From Cycas panzhihuaensis (lineage: Eukaryota > Cycadophyta), in assembly GCA_023213395.1 (NCBI GenBank), contig CM041465.1:129773741-129837740 (forward strand): a stretch of DNA of 64,000 nt, written 5' to 3'. Below, piece after piece: positions 22,069 through 31,679 of the stretch. Numbering within the stretch: the first letter of the stretch is position 1; each line of letters opens with the position of its first letter. A program made the translations under genes and the position numbers. The notes under the pieces are model-generated. The model was not told where the DNA came from. It did no database searches and worked only from the letters and a program-made list of their open reading frames with translations.

Positions 22069-22770
22069 CGTGGAGAAGAAGCAGTATCAACATAGGACAG
22101 AACTCTACGGTCAAAGACCATATTGTGACTACACCAAATTGAGTAAGACAAATGCGTAACTCTGTGACTACACTTAGCTGCCGGTTGATTCGTGGAGCAA
22201 ATTATCCTTACCAGAATGAAGACAAAACTTAACATCGTGGTGCCATCATCTTTACATCGTCCGGGAGAGTTACAAGGAGATTGTTCACGCGCTATTGCTT
22301 ATGGATCGAATCGTATAACAATCGCCAAGAATGTAGAGCAGAGTGGGAATTATTCAATCGCAAAATTAGTTTAAAAAAATCCGCTCACGTATCCTTGGAA
22401 TTGAGTTAGGAAAATTTTATTTTCCTATAGTTCATATACATTTAATTAAACTGAGTTATAATTTCAAGTACAACATCTTTTTGGTCACCTAGATATCCGT
22501 ATATGACAAAGGGGGTTAGCTAGAAGGTGCTAATAAACTCTTTATTTTATATATATATATATATATATATAGTTTAAGTTTGTTTTTCAAAAAGGGTACT
22601 TAGACTATTTTGTCCATAACTCTAACTACAAGTACTTGTTTGTAGTGTCATCTGAACCGTTGGGTTCTTGGTTTAGAGATGATTGTTACGAGTGGTTATA
22701 TGCCATAGTTTTGACTAGCAGAGAAAATAGATTTTGATTATTGAAGTGTAGTCTTCATTGAGTAAGAGAA
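22069..22770 (+). other. LARD-1 internal non-coding sequence
   Basis: No gene is visible. It includes a (TA)n tract at about 22547-22570. A block near 22640-22725 is, in reverse, related to 6757-6850, suggesting an embedded LTR fragment in opposite orientation. Confidence 0.5.
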
Positions 22771-23330
22771 ATGGAGATGGAGTTTTTTAATCTAGAGGAT
22801 TGCAATGACATAGAAAAATGGATTGAAGACTTCAAATTCACGCCGGATATAGAATTTGAAGAGTATGGACAAATATTAGAAATGATATTCAATGGACAAG
22901 CTTATGAGTGGGTTATTAATTGGGCAAAAGAACCCTTCCTATGGTACCAATTTTTAAATGCGACTATTGCAGCTTTCAAGAGGCATAAGCAAGATAAAAT
23001 TCAAGTTGAAGGACAAGAAGAAGAAATTATTAATGAGGAGATCCTAGAGATTTTGTAGGAAATAGAACAAGGACTAGCATAAAATGAACAACATGACTAT
23101 ATAGAATACTCGAAGCAGGCACAGGCAACAGAAGAGTTTCATGTCAATATCAAAGAAGAAATTCAAAGTGAAGTTACACAGGGGCACCACAAAGACAACG
23201 AAGAACAAGTGAAGGAACAACTAGATTTTGAAGAAGAATCTCAACAAACTTTGTGCAAGGTACTTATTGATCCTGTGTTACACATGCACATTTCTTTTGG
23301 TAGCATCATATGCCCCTCACTTTTCCTCGC
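22771..23330 (+). pseudogene. LARD-1 gag-like ORF
   Basis: ORF 22771-23058 starts MEMEFFNLEDCNDIEKWIEDF and has ILEMIFNGQAYEWVINWAKE, resembling a retrotransposon capsid core. After a stop near 23056 the same frame goes on as acidic, glutamine-rich sequence (EEQVKEQLDFEEESQQ) to about 23330. There is no zinc knuckle. The capsid assignment rests on overall character and position after the leader, not on a decisive motif. Confidence 0.5.
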
Positions 23331-23859
23331 TTAGTAGCTATAGCAAAAATTTCTTTTCCAAATCCCGTAGTTATCCATAATCATAATTCTCTTAACTCTA
23401 GTTTTTTCGTAGGTCGAATCTCAATTCCCTTTTGTAACCCTAGCTCATCTCTTTACTTGCATACTTTTTCACCCCCTATAGACCATCCTTAACAAGACAC
23501 TTTAAAACTTCAATCTGTTCATTAGGTTTCATCTCTTAGAATTACCCCTTATAAAACCTTGCCCGGCTTTTCCCAAACCCCTTCAATTTCATATTATTAA
23601 TATTGCTTTTTTTCTGTTAAATATTTTCTTTTGTCTGAATACCATTCCTAAAAACCTATTAAAGCCTTCTTTTTATAAAAAACATCTATCGTTGATTCCC
23701 TATCAATCTCTCTCTCCTAAAAAGCGTTGTGGACTAATAAAACACACACAAATTCTTGTCTCTATCCAAGGCAAATTCCAAAATTGACCCTTTCTTCCTA
23801 TACCTTCAAAGTTATGCTTGATCTCAATTCACAATTCTACCTTTTCTTTTCCGTTTCAC
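23331..23859 (+). other. LARD-1 internal sequence without a gene
   Basis: AT-rich, pyrimidine-rich + strand with many CCC/TTT runs. No reading frame with family features. It ends at TTCAC (23855-23859), the left duplication of Copia-C. Confidence 0.6.
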
Positions 23860-24068
23860 AGTAAAAAGTAATGTTTTATCTTAAGTATATTAGATAAGTA
23901 ACTTAGACTCATTTGTAATTATGCCACGTGGCATAAAGTCATTGATCAGTCTTTAGGTGGTTAATAAAACAATTTGAAACTGTCTCTCATATGTACAATA
24001 TAAATGTGTGATTGACATAACAATAAGGTGTAACCTTTTGACAAGAATAAAGATTGATTAGTTTTTCA
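23860..24068 (+). repeat. Copia-C 5' LTR
   Basis: It starts AGTAAAAAGTAATG (TG expected) and ends TTTTTCA. An AATAAA signal lies near 24046. The primer-binding site TGGTATCAGAGTAGG starts at 24069. Confidence 0.93.
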
Positions 24069-24786
24069 TGGTATCAGAGTAGGTTATCTTGCAGAGAATG
24101 AGAGAAGAAGAATCAGTTATGTGATCTGGGAAAGAGGGAGAAACTTGAAGTTCAGATTGAGACCAAGAAGTGAAGTTTTTTTTCAAAGTAACAGTGAAAG
24201 ACGAAAGGAGAGCTTAACGGCACGGACCATCGCATTTGACAAAGATGGAAGAGTACAGACTGTATGGATTATACGGACAAATTTTGAAGTGCTCAGATCG
24301 GTCTGAAATTTGACCAGGAGATTCGCCCTTGCAAGGCTGTCACTTTCTTCTAAAGGATCGAAGGCCGGAAATTTCATCTTAATCCGTTTTTGGGTAGTTT
24401 TCAGTGGGCGCGGGTTTGTTCATTCTACTGAATTTTTCTTCTATTCAGAGCATGAAATACGGGTAAAATCTGATTGAAAATCTTCTCTAGAGTAATATCG
24501 ACTGATTGGGATAATTCTTCGAAGAGTTTTCATAATATTTTTTTAGAAATGAAGTTTTTTCTCTAAAGACCCTAGTCGCCTTTGTGAAATTCGACTGTAG
24601 TTTTTGACCAAACCGTTAAGTTTTTTTGGAAAATAACTTCAAATACGGAATCCTCACATTTAGATCTTTCTTTTGACACCCTAATTTTACTCATCTACAC
24701 AAGTTGTTTTTTTCATACAATCCGTACCGTACATCCATACAACCCTGTATTTTCATACTCATGGGTGACTCATTAATATTCTAAAA

Positions 24787-25675
24787 ATGACTTCCTCCGT
24801 TATTGCCCTTCCTGAAGCCAATAAATTCATGGAGATGAACTTCAGCCTTTGGAAAATCAAAATTGAAGGTCTTTTAAGAGCAAAGGGAGCCTGGAAAATT
24901 GGTACTGGTGAAGAAAAAAAACCCACAGACATAGTTGATCAAATAACTTGGGAAGAAAAAGATAATATTGCAATTGGAATTCTAAAACTTTCCATTTCAG
25001 ATTCTCTTTTGTCTTATGTGAATGGTGTAGAGTCCTCCTCACAAATCTGGAATATAGTAACTTCCTTATTCAGCCAGAAAAATGAGGCCAGGATAATCAC
25101 AATAAGGGAAGAACTATACAAACTTAAACTGAGAGAAAATCAATCCGTATCTGAATTTGTGGCCAAAATAAATAGCATAAAGAATGAGCTTATCTCTGCA
25201 GGAGATAAAATCTCAAATCTAGAATTGGTGCACCTTGTCCTGAACAAACTTCCTAAATCTTTTGATAATATGGTCAACATGTTAATAGGAAGTGGTCAAA
25301 CAACGAAGATGACATTTGAAGGGTTAACAGGTCATATGTTAAACCAAGAACAAAGGGATAAACGATATGAAGAGGATGCTGCTGAAATAGAAGAAGCCTT
25401 TGTATCAAGATTCAACATAGGACGAGGACGCACTGAACCAAGTTTTAGAGGACGAGGTTGAATTCAAACATCAAACTTCAGAGGACGCTGGATTGATGGA
25501 AGAGGCAGAGGAATATCTACACCACCAAGGGATGCAAGAGTTCGCTTCAATTGTGGGAAACCCAGATATTTTTCAAGTAACTGTCATATCTTTGATGTTT
25601 GTTACCATTGTGGTCAATCTAGTCACTTTCCCTATCTATGCAGGAAAGCAATACTTTAGAGAGGGAAACAAATAG
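24787..25675 (+). pseudogene. Copia-C gag
   Basis: This is the best preserved gag of its lineage: 224 codons open from 24787 to 25461, with MNFSLWKIKIEGLLRAKGAW, LNKLPKSFDNMVNML and LTGHMLNQEQRDKRYEED. A TGA at 25459-25461 ends it within the RG-rich linker. Two knuckles follow in a broken frame: FNCGKPRYFSSNC (one Cys lost) and an intact CYHCGQSSHFPYLC at about 25600-25640. The role was capsid assembly and RNA binding. Confidence 0.88.
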
Positions 25676-25749
25676 CTGGAAACTATAGCAAAGAAAAAGA
25701 TCAAGAAACAGAAGAAAATGATACAGAAACAGCCTTTGTGGTTGCACTA

Positions 25750-27040
25750 GCAGCAAGTACAAAAGCATCAGACAACTAGTACATAGATTCGAGAGCATCG
25801 AACCACATGACAGGAAGAAAAGAATGGTTTGAATCCCTTGAACCATACTCATCTGTTGGTTCAGTAGAATTAGGAAACAATTTTCCTTTACACATTGAAG
25901 GAGTTGGAATAATAGCAGTCAAAATTGATGGAAAAACACAACGAATTGGCAAAGTGCTCTATGTACCAGGAATAAAAAAAAATCTCTTATTAGTTTCTCA
26001 GCTTAGTAAGAAAAAACTGGTAACCATTTTTGATACCAGTGGGCATTGTTTTATATTAGACATGAAAAATGATGGTGTTGTAATAGCAGAAGGTATAGAA
26101 AGTGACAATCTTTACAAATTACTTTCTACTCCAATTGTACCTACCTATGATGTAAAATCTTTTGCTGTTTCAAGCAAAAACAATAATGAAATCTGGCATT
26201 CAAAATATGGACATATCTCGAATGATAGATTAGAGTTGTTGAAAAAGTTTAACATGGTTACTGGGTTACGAAGACTATCATTTGATTCTTTTGTCTGTAA
26301 GAGTTGTATGATGGGAAAGCGACATCGAAGTCCCTTTTCAGAAAGCACTTAAAAGACCAGAAGTAAATTGGAATTAATACATACAGACATTTGTGGTCCA
26401 CTTAGTCCAAGTTCAATCAATGGAGCAAGGTATTTTCTTCCCTTTATTGATGATTTTTCAAGAAAAACTTGGATATATTTTTTAAAAAATAAATTTGAAG
26501 TTTTTGACCGGTTTAGAGAGCTCAAAGCTGAAGTTGAGTTAGAAAGTAATAACAAAATCAAATGTATTCGATCCGATGGAGGAGGAGAATATATGTCAAA
26601 GAAATTTCTCAACTACTGTAGAGATCATGGAATACAAAGGCAAATAACTACTTCCTACACACCCTACCAAATGGAGTTGCGAATCTAATGAATGTAACAA
26701 TTATGGAAATGGCACGATGTTTAATTTATGACAAAGGGATTAACAAAGCATATTAGGCGTATAGTCAACACAAAGAAGATATCTACTAAACAGGAGTCCA
26801 ACACATGCTCTACAAAGAACTACACCTGAAGAAGCGTGGACAAGCCATAAACCTGATATAAGTAATCTTAAAGTCTTTGGGTGTAAAGCTTATGTTCACA
26901 TTCTAGACAAGAAGCGTTCAAAGCTAGATAACAAAAGTATAGAATGTATAATGGTTGGCTATAGCTCAAAATCAAAAGCATATAGATGCATGGATCTAAT
27001 AACTAACAAAATCCATATTAGTAGAGATGTTGCGTTTGAT
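25750..27040 (+). pseudogene. Copia-C protease and integrase
   Basis: The protease motif reads YIDSRASNHMTG (about 25780-25815): the glycine of DSG is arginine and the preceding tryptophan is a TAG stop (25777-25779). ORF 25807-26352 carries the linker and integrase zinc part (HSKYGHIS, CKSCMMGKRH). Integrase core ORF 26368-26688 has LIHTDICGPL and IRSDGGGEYMS. At about 26670-26710 the expected third acidic residue reads asparagine (NGVANLMN) after a frame break. The C-terminal block is at about 26870-27040. Confidence 0.85.
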
Positions 27041-27329
27041 GAAGAGTCAGGGAAAATTCAAAGAGAATATCAAGAAATAGAGGCATTAACAAAGACTGCA
27101 GATAAGGAATCTTCTATATCCTCAGAAGACAAGTCTGACTACACATCTGAAGACATTGAAGAGCATTCTGCAAGAAACGAAGAAGATATTGCTCACATTC
27201 AAGATGAAAAAGAGCACAGGGACATTTCTGAACAAGAATCTCCAAAAAGGCTTCCAAAATGGTATCTGAAAACCATTGAGGAAACTAAAGGAGACATCTA
27301 TGAGCATAAGACTAGGTCACAAAGACACC

Positions 27330-28860
27330 AAGCCTTATCATGCTCCTTGGAACCAGTAAATTATGAAGAGGCAAGCAGACATGCAGAATGGAAAGCTGCC
27401 ATGAATGAAGAAATTGCTGCAATTTAGAAAAATGAAACTTGGGAACTAGTAGAATGTCCAAAAACCAAACCCATAGTAAACTGCAAATGGGTTTACAAAA
27501 TCAAAGAGAAATCCAATGGAGAAATAGAATGATATAAAGCAAGGTTGGTTGCTAAGGGATATACTCAAACAACAGGTATAGATTATGAAGAAACTTTCTC
27601 ACCAATAGCAAAGTTGACTACAATAAGGGCAATAATAGCCTTAGCTGCTCAACAAAAATGGAAAATCTATCAACTAGATGTAAAAAGTGCCTTTTTAAAT
27701 GGAGATCTAAAGGAAGAGGTATATATGTATCAACCTGAAGGTTATTGCAAACTAGGACAAGAAAATCTAGTATGTAGGTTAAAAAGGCTTTCTATGGACT
27801 CAAACAAGCTCCCAGAGCTTGGTGTGCAAAACTGGATCAGTATCTTATACACAACAACTTTCACAGATGCGAGTCAGATCTGAGTTTGTATGTAAAACTC
27901 AACAGAGGAAAGGTAACAATTATTGCAGTATATGTAGATGACATGCTACTCACGGGAAATGATGATGACTCAATTGTATCTATTAAAAACCTGCTTGAAA
28001 AGGTCTTTGAGATAACTGATTTGGGAATTCTCCATTACTGTCTTGGAATAGAAGTAAATCAAACAAGTGACTTCATTGTATTATCTCAATCTAAATACAT
28101 AAAGAACATACTCAAAAAATTCAATATGGAGAACTGCAATAACTGTGTCACACCAATGGAGGCTAGCTGTATCCTGAGCTCAAATATAGAAGAACAAAAG
28201 GTAGATGCAACCTTGTACAGATAATTAGTCAGAAGTTTGATCTATCTTACTGCCACCAAGCCAGATATAGCCTTTTCTGTAGGGAGTAATTTCCAAATTC
28301 ATGCAAGACCCAAAAGTCTTTCATTGGAATGCAACAAAACGAATACTCAGATATCTGAAAGGAACTATAAATTTTGAGTTAAGATACAGTCAAAACAAGA
28401 ACATAGATCTGTCTGGGTACAGTGACTCAGATTGGGCAAGTGACAAGACAGAAAGAAAATCTACCACAGGGTATTGTTTCTCCTTGGGATCAGTAGTAAT
28501 TTCATGGAACGACAAAAAACAATCCACAATAGCATTGTCATCTACAGAAGCCGAGTATAAATCAGCAGTCAGTGCAACCTGCGAAGTTATTTGGATTAGA
28601 CAACAATTGAAGGATCTGGGACAAGAACAAACAGAACCAACTATTCTGTTTTGTGATAATCAAAGCACAATCAAAATGACAAAAAATCCTGTGTTTCGTG
28701 CAAGAACAAAACACATAGAAGTTCATCATCACTTCATTAGAGAGAGTTCAAAATAAAGAAATCGAGATTGTATACTGCAAATCAGAAGATCAAACAACAG
28801 ATATCTTCACAAAAGCCTTGAGTAGAAGTAAATTTCAATTTTTCAGAGACAAACTAGGAA
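27330..28860 (+). pseudogene. Copia-C reverse transcriptase and RNase H
   Basis: RT blocks are [35 protein letters not shown] (27557-27610), [18 protein letters not shown], and an intact VYVDDMLLTG at about 27928-27957. Stops near 27427 and 27530 and a frameshift near 27790 break it. RNase H ORF 28301-28756 has [32 protein letters not shown] and FCDNQSTIKMTKNP. The coding tail reaches about 28860, followed by the polypurine tract AAGAGAGGG (28877-28885). Confidence 0.88.
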
Positions 28861-28885
28861 TAAAAGATAAAACATTAAGAGAGGG

Positions 28886-29092
28886 TGTAAAAAGTAATGT
28901 TTTATCTTAAGTATATTAGATAAGTAACTTAGACTCATTCGTAATTATGCCATGTGGCATAAAGTCATTGATCAGTCTTTAGGTGGTTAATAAACCAATT
29001 TGAAACTCTCTCATATGTACAATATAAATGTGTGATTGACATCACAATAAGGTGTAACCTTTTGACAAGAATAAAGATTGATTAGTTTTTCA
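28886..29092 (+). repeat. Copia-C 3' LTR
   Basis: The 207-bp LTR starts TGTAAAAAGTAATG and ends TTTTTCA, followed by the TTCAC duplication. Confidence 0.95.
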
Positions 29093-29097
29093 TTCAC

Positions 29098-29458
29098 AAT
29101 AAGCAGTTGTCAATCCCCGAACCTTATGATTAATTCTATTCACAAATTCCTCACTTCTCCTTCCATAAACCATTTCATTTGAAAACAAAATGTGCAAATA
29201 CAAGGCAAGACTAGGATAAGACATTTGAGGCAACTCATAAGTCCTAGGATCCTCCTAATGCAGAACAAGATGCAGCATGTACCTGGCCCCAGGAATAAAC
29301 ATTGGCAAATTCAAGATGCCTACTAGCAAAGCTCCATAGAAGACGCAAGATCGAGCCAAATCTTCATGATCTAGCAAGTGTTGGTTGGAAGATTAGAGCG
29401 AGCTACAAGCAATTCTCGATACTTCAAGGGCAAAGTATCATTTTAAGGGGAGGGAAAT
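29098..29458 (+). other. LARD-1 3' internal end and polypurine tract
   Basis: About 360 bases of LARD-1 after Copia-C. No coding family is clear. The last part, with CAAGGGCAAAGTATCATTTT then AAGGGGAGGGAAAT before the LTR, matches the Gypsy-D and Gypsy-A tails (GAGGGCAAAGCATGTTTTGA). This is the main evidence that LARD-1 descends from a chromovirus. Confidence 0.7.
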
Positions 29459-29764
29459 TGTAGCGTTCCTATAATAAAAGAAAAAGTTCGTTTTATATGG
29501 AGAATTTATTATGGTGAAGTTGATTTTTAGAAGAATTAAAAGAAGAATCATTTATTTTATTTTATTATATTATGAAGTCAGTTTTTATGGAGGGAAAATT
29601 AAGAAGTTGGCTATAAAGAAAGAAGCCTTCCTCATTTGTAAATCATCTTGGAGAATTTCTTTTATGAAGAGATAATGGCCTTATGCCATTAGGGCCTCAT
29701 GCCTGTTGGAGGGTCGCTCTCGCCTTGAAGAGGGTTCAATATTGTTGGAATTGTATCAGGTGCT

Positions 29765-29850
29765 TGTTGGAGCACGTGATGCTAACTATCACGAGGAAGT
29801 CCTCTTCCCAAATCATCTCGAGGCTTTTGGTGTAACGACAACCCGTGACA
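29765..29850 (+). repeat. TRIM-2 5' LTR
   Basis: 86 bp, TG...CA. It includes the GAGGAAGTCCTC palindrome. Confidence 0.94.
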
Positions 29851-30003
29851 AGTGGTATCAGAGCGACCAGGGTTCAAAACTGGTCCAGTGTTACTGTGGT
29901 AGCGCATCCGGACATACGTGAAGGCGGGGGAGTGGTCGCCGAGGAACGCCGTGGTGGACATGCATTGCCGTGTAGGTATAGCCGACTCCTCGTGACGGGG
30001 GAG

Positions 30004-30089
30004 TGTTGGAGCGCGTGATACTAACTATCACGAGGAAGTCCTCTTCCCAAATCACCCCAGGGCTTTTGGTGTAACGGCAACCTGTGACA
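30004..30089 (+). repeat. TRIM-2 3' LTR
   Basis: 86 bp; partner of 29765-29850, with a handful of differences by eye. Confidence 0.94.
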
Positions 30090-30189
30090 GTGCTATCATT
30101 TTGTTAATATTTATTTTCTATTGTTTACATATACTATAGTTATCACTGTAAGAAGGATATCTATCTATCTATCTACCTACCTACCTACC

Positions 30190-30233
<44 letters not shown>

Positions 30234-30421
30234 CATTTGATGAGTGGTATTATAAGGGTTTTCTTTGTTGTGAATGTGAAAAGTATTAGAAAATCACTAT
30301 TGTACTACTAGCATCATTGTTTGGATAAATATTATCTGTATGAATATATGCCAATATCCCATTATTTACTGGACATATGGCTTATGTTTGCTATTTTTTC
30401 TGTTTGGCCCGCTACAGAGAT

Positions 30422-30661
30422 CTACTTATAGGTCAAATTTCAAAGAATTCTAAGCCCTTTCAATTTTTCATGTCCATATGATTGCACAATTCCATATTGT
30501 CCATACACTAGCTTCGTTTGTCTTCTGTTTTGTTAAGAAACTTCTTCTTTTGTTAAATATCTTCTTTACCGATGCTTGACAATTGATGTCTAACACAGAA
30601 CTTTGTCTTATTTCAACACAGACCCTCTCTCAGTCAGGCAGGTTGGCCTGCTCTGATACCA
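30422..30661 (-). promoter_or_regulatory. Copia-B leader, LTR-proximal part, and primer-binding site
   Basis: The complement of TGGTATCAGAGCAGG at 30647-30661 abuts the Copia-B 5' LTR (starting 30662 on the + strand), so this is its initiator-tRNA primer-binding site. The rest is untranslated leader continuing from 19524 across LARD-1. Confidence 0.85.
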
Positions 30662-30805
30662 TGTTAGAATTCAGACATAGAGTGGAGAATAATTAGTGCT
30701 TTATTATGAGAGAGGTTGTCTATATATACATTTGAGAAATTGTAACCACCATGTATCTGACTGACACGTGGCATACACTTGTTTATGTTACATAAAGAGG
30801 GGTTT
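30662..30805 (-). repeat. Copia-B 5' LTR, left portion
   Basis: 144 bp of the 190-bp LTR. It ends with GGTTT (30801-30805), the left target duplication of Gypsy-D. Confidence 0.9.
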
Positions 30806-31059
30806 TGTAGCATTCCTAAATATGGTCATAAATATAGCTTATGACCATTCAAATCAAAGGTCTCTGAATGACGATTCCAACGATCCAGACGAAAGTTAAT
30901 TCTGACATCTGTATCAAAAGTTATGACCATTTAAAGTTGGCCTGCCAGTTTTTGGAGAAGTCCTGGCCGACTTCTATTGGTGCAGTATTAAGAATAATAT
31001 CATCTTTTCTGGCCGACTTGTATTGCTATCCGTTGGCCGCCTATTTAAGGAGGATTTGC
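30806..31059 (+). repeat. Gypsy-D 5' LTR, left portion
   Basis: It starts TGTAGCATTCC. The last five bases TTTGC (31055-31059) are the left duplication of Copia-D. The unbroken equivalent is at about 43625-43640 in the 3' LTR. Confidence 0.92.
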
Positions 31060-31595
31060 TGTGAAAATGGGCATTAAGCCACATTAGTCCCAAGATCATG
31101 AGTAAAAGCACAATACCACAAATGCATGAAGCATAAAACACAAAGAACACAAAGAGAAATAGGAGCAATATAAGATACCATGAATGGGAGTTGGAATTAG
31201 TCCAACCACCAAAGAATGCTTTAGCTTGATTAGCAAACTGACAGAATAACAATGAGCTCCTCCTCCTTAGATGAGCAACAATGAAGAGAGGCCTCTTTAA
31301 ATAGAAGAAGATGAGAGGCCAAAGGCTATTGCATGATTGACAAGTGTCAATCATGCAATGCATGCTTGCATGTAGGACAAGTGTCCATTGGGAGCTCATG
31401 TGAGCAAAAGTGCAAGGGGGTCATTTGACCCTTAAGTTACAACGTTATGTCACTAGACATAAAGTGGGTGTGTACTTTATCACTTAAGTGATAAAGTTAC
31501 ACCTAAAGTACAAAAGTGCAAAAGTGCACACATAATACAAGAATAGAAAGTACATTAGCTTAACATTATAAACATAAGGTAAACCATGAGGTTTA
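31060..31595 (-). repeat. Copia-D 3' LTR
   Basis: The outer end is TGTGAAAATGGG on the + strand. The inner end near 31595 is inferred from the partner; its TGT opening has been lost. It carries a 24-bp palindrome (31474-31497) and a 32-nt hairpin (31328-31359). Confidence 0.88.
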
Positions 31596-31679
31596 CCTTA
31601 TGTTTATAATGTTAAGTCGGACTCCAAGACCATCTCTAAATTTTACAAATTTGTCTCTACCAAGTGGCTTGGTAAAGAT

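Larger units (their letters stand above)
23860..29092 (+). mobile_element. Copia-C: complete Ty1/copia LTR retrotransposon
   Basis: The 5233-bp element has LTRs 23860-24068 (209 bp) and 28886-29092 (207 bp). TTCAC at 23855-23859 and 29093-29097 is a perfect duplication. The first base of the 5' LTR is mutated from T to A. The LTRs differ by about five substitutions and one 2-bp indel, fewer than in Copia-B that ultimately hosts it. Proteins and LTR starts are close to Copia-A, so both belong to one lineage. It interrupts LARD-1. Confidence 0.95.
29765..30089 (+). mobile_element. TRIM-2: miniature LTR retrotransposon with 86-bp LTRs
   Basis: The 325-bp element has LTRs 29765-29850 and 30004-30089, both opening TGTTGGAGC and closing GTGACA. 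AG then TGGTATCAGAGCG (29853-29865) is the primer-binding site. ACGGGGGAG (29995-30003) is the polypurine tract. GTGCT at 29760-29764 and 30090-30094 is a perfect duplication, and the LARD-1 5' LTR shows the empty site with a single GTGCT. The internal 153 bp is non-coding, yet keeps blocks such as GAGGAACGCCGTGGTGGAC in common with TRIM-1. Confidence 0.95.
19525..30416 (+). mobile_element. LARD-1: LTR element without detectable pol, carrying three insertions
   Basis: The LTRs are 19525-20228 (704 bp) and 29459-30416 (958 bp, 628 bp without TRIM-2). Both start TGTAGCG and end GCTACA. GAGAT at 19520-19524 and 30417-30421 is a perfect target duplication. The primer-binding site TGGTATCAGAGC lies at 20231. 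After removing the solo LTR and Copia-C, only about 3.2 kb of internal sequence remains. It has a gag-like ORF but no protease, RT, RNase H or integrase signature. It therefore looks like a large retrotransposon derivative mobilised by a chromovirus, since its LTR ends and polypurine tract resemble those of Gypsy-D. Confidence 0.88.
29459..30416 (+). repeat. LARD-1 3' LTR, interrupted by TRIM-2
   Basis: It starts TGTAGCGTTCC and ends GCTACA, with GAGAT following. TRIM-2 plus one GTGCT copy accounts for 330 bp. The rest aligns with the 5' LTR apart from the microsatellite (here at 30157-30234). Confidence 0.93.
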
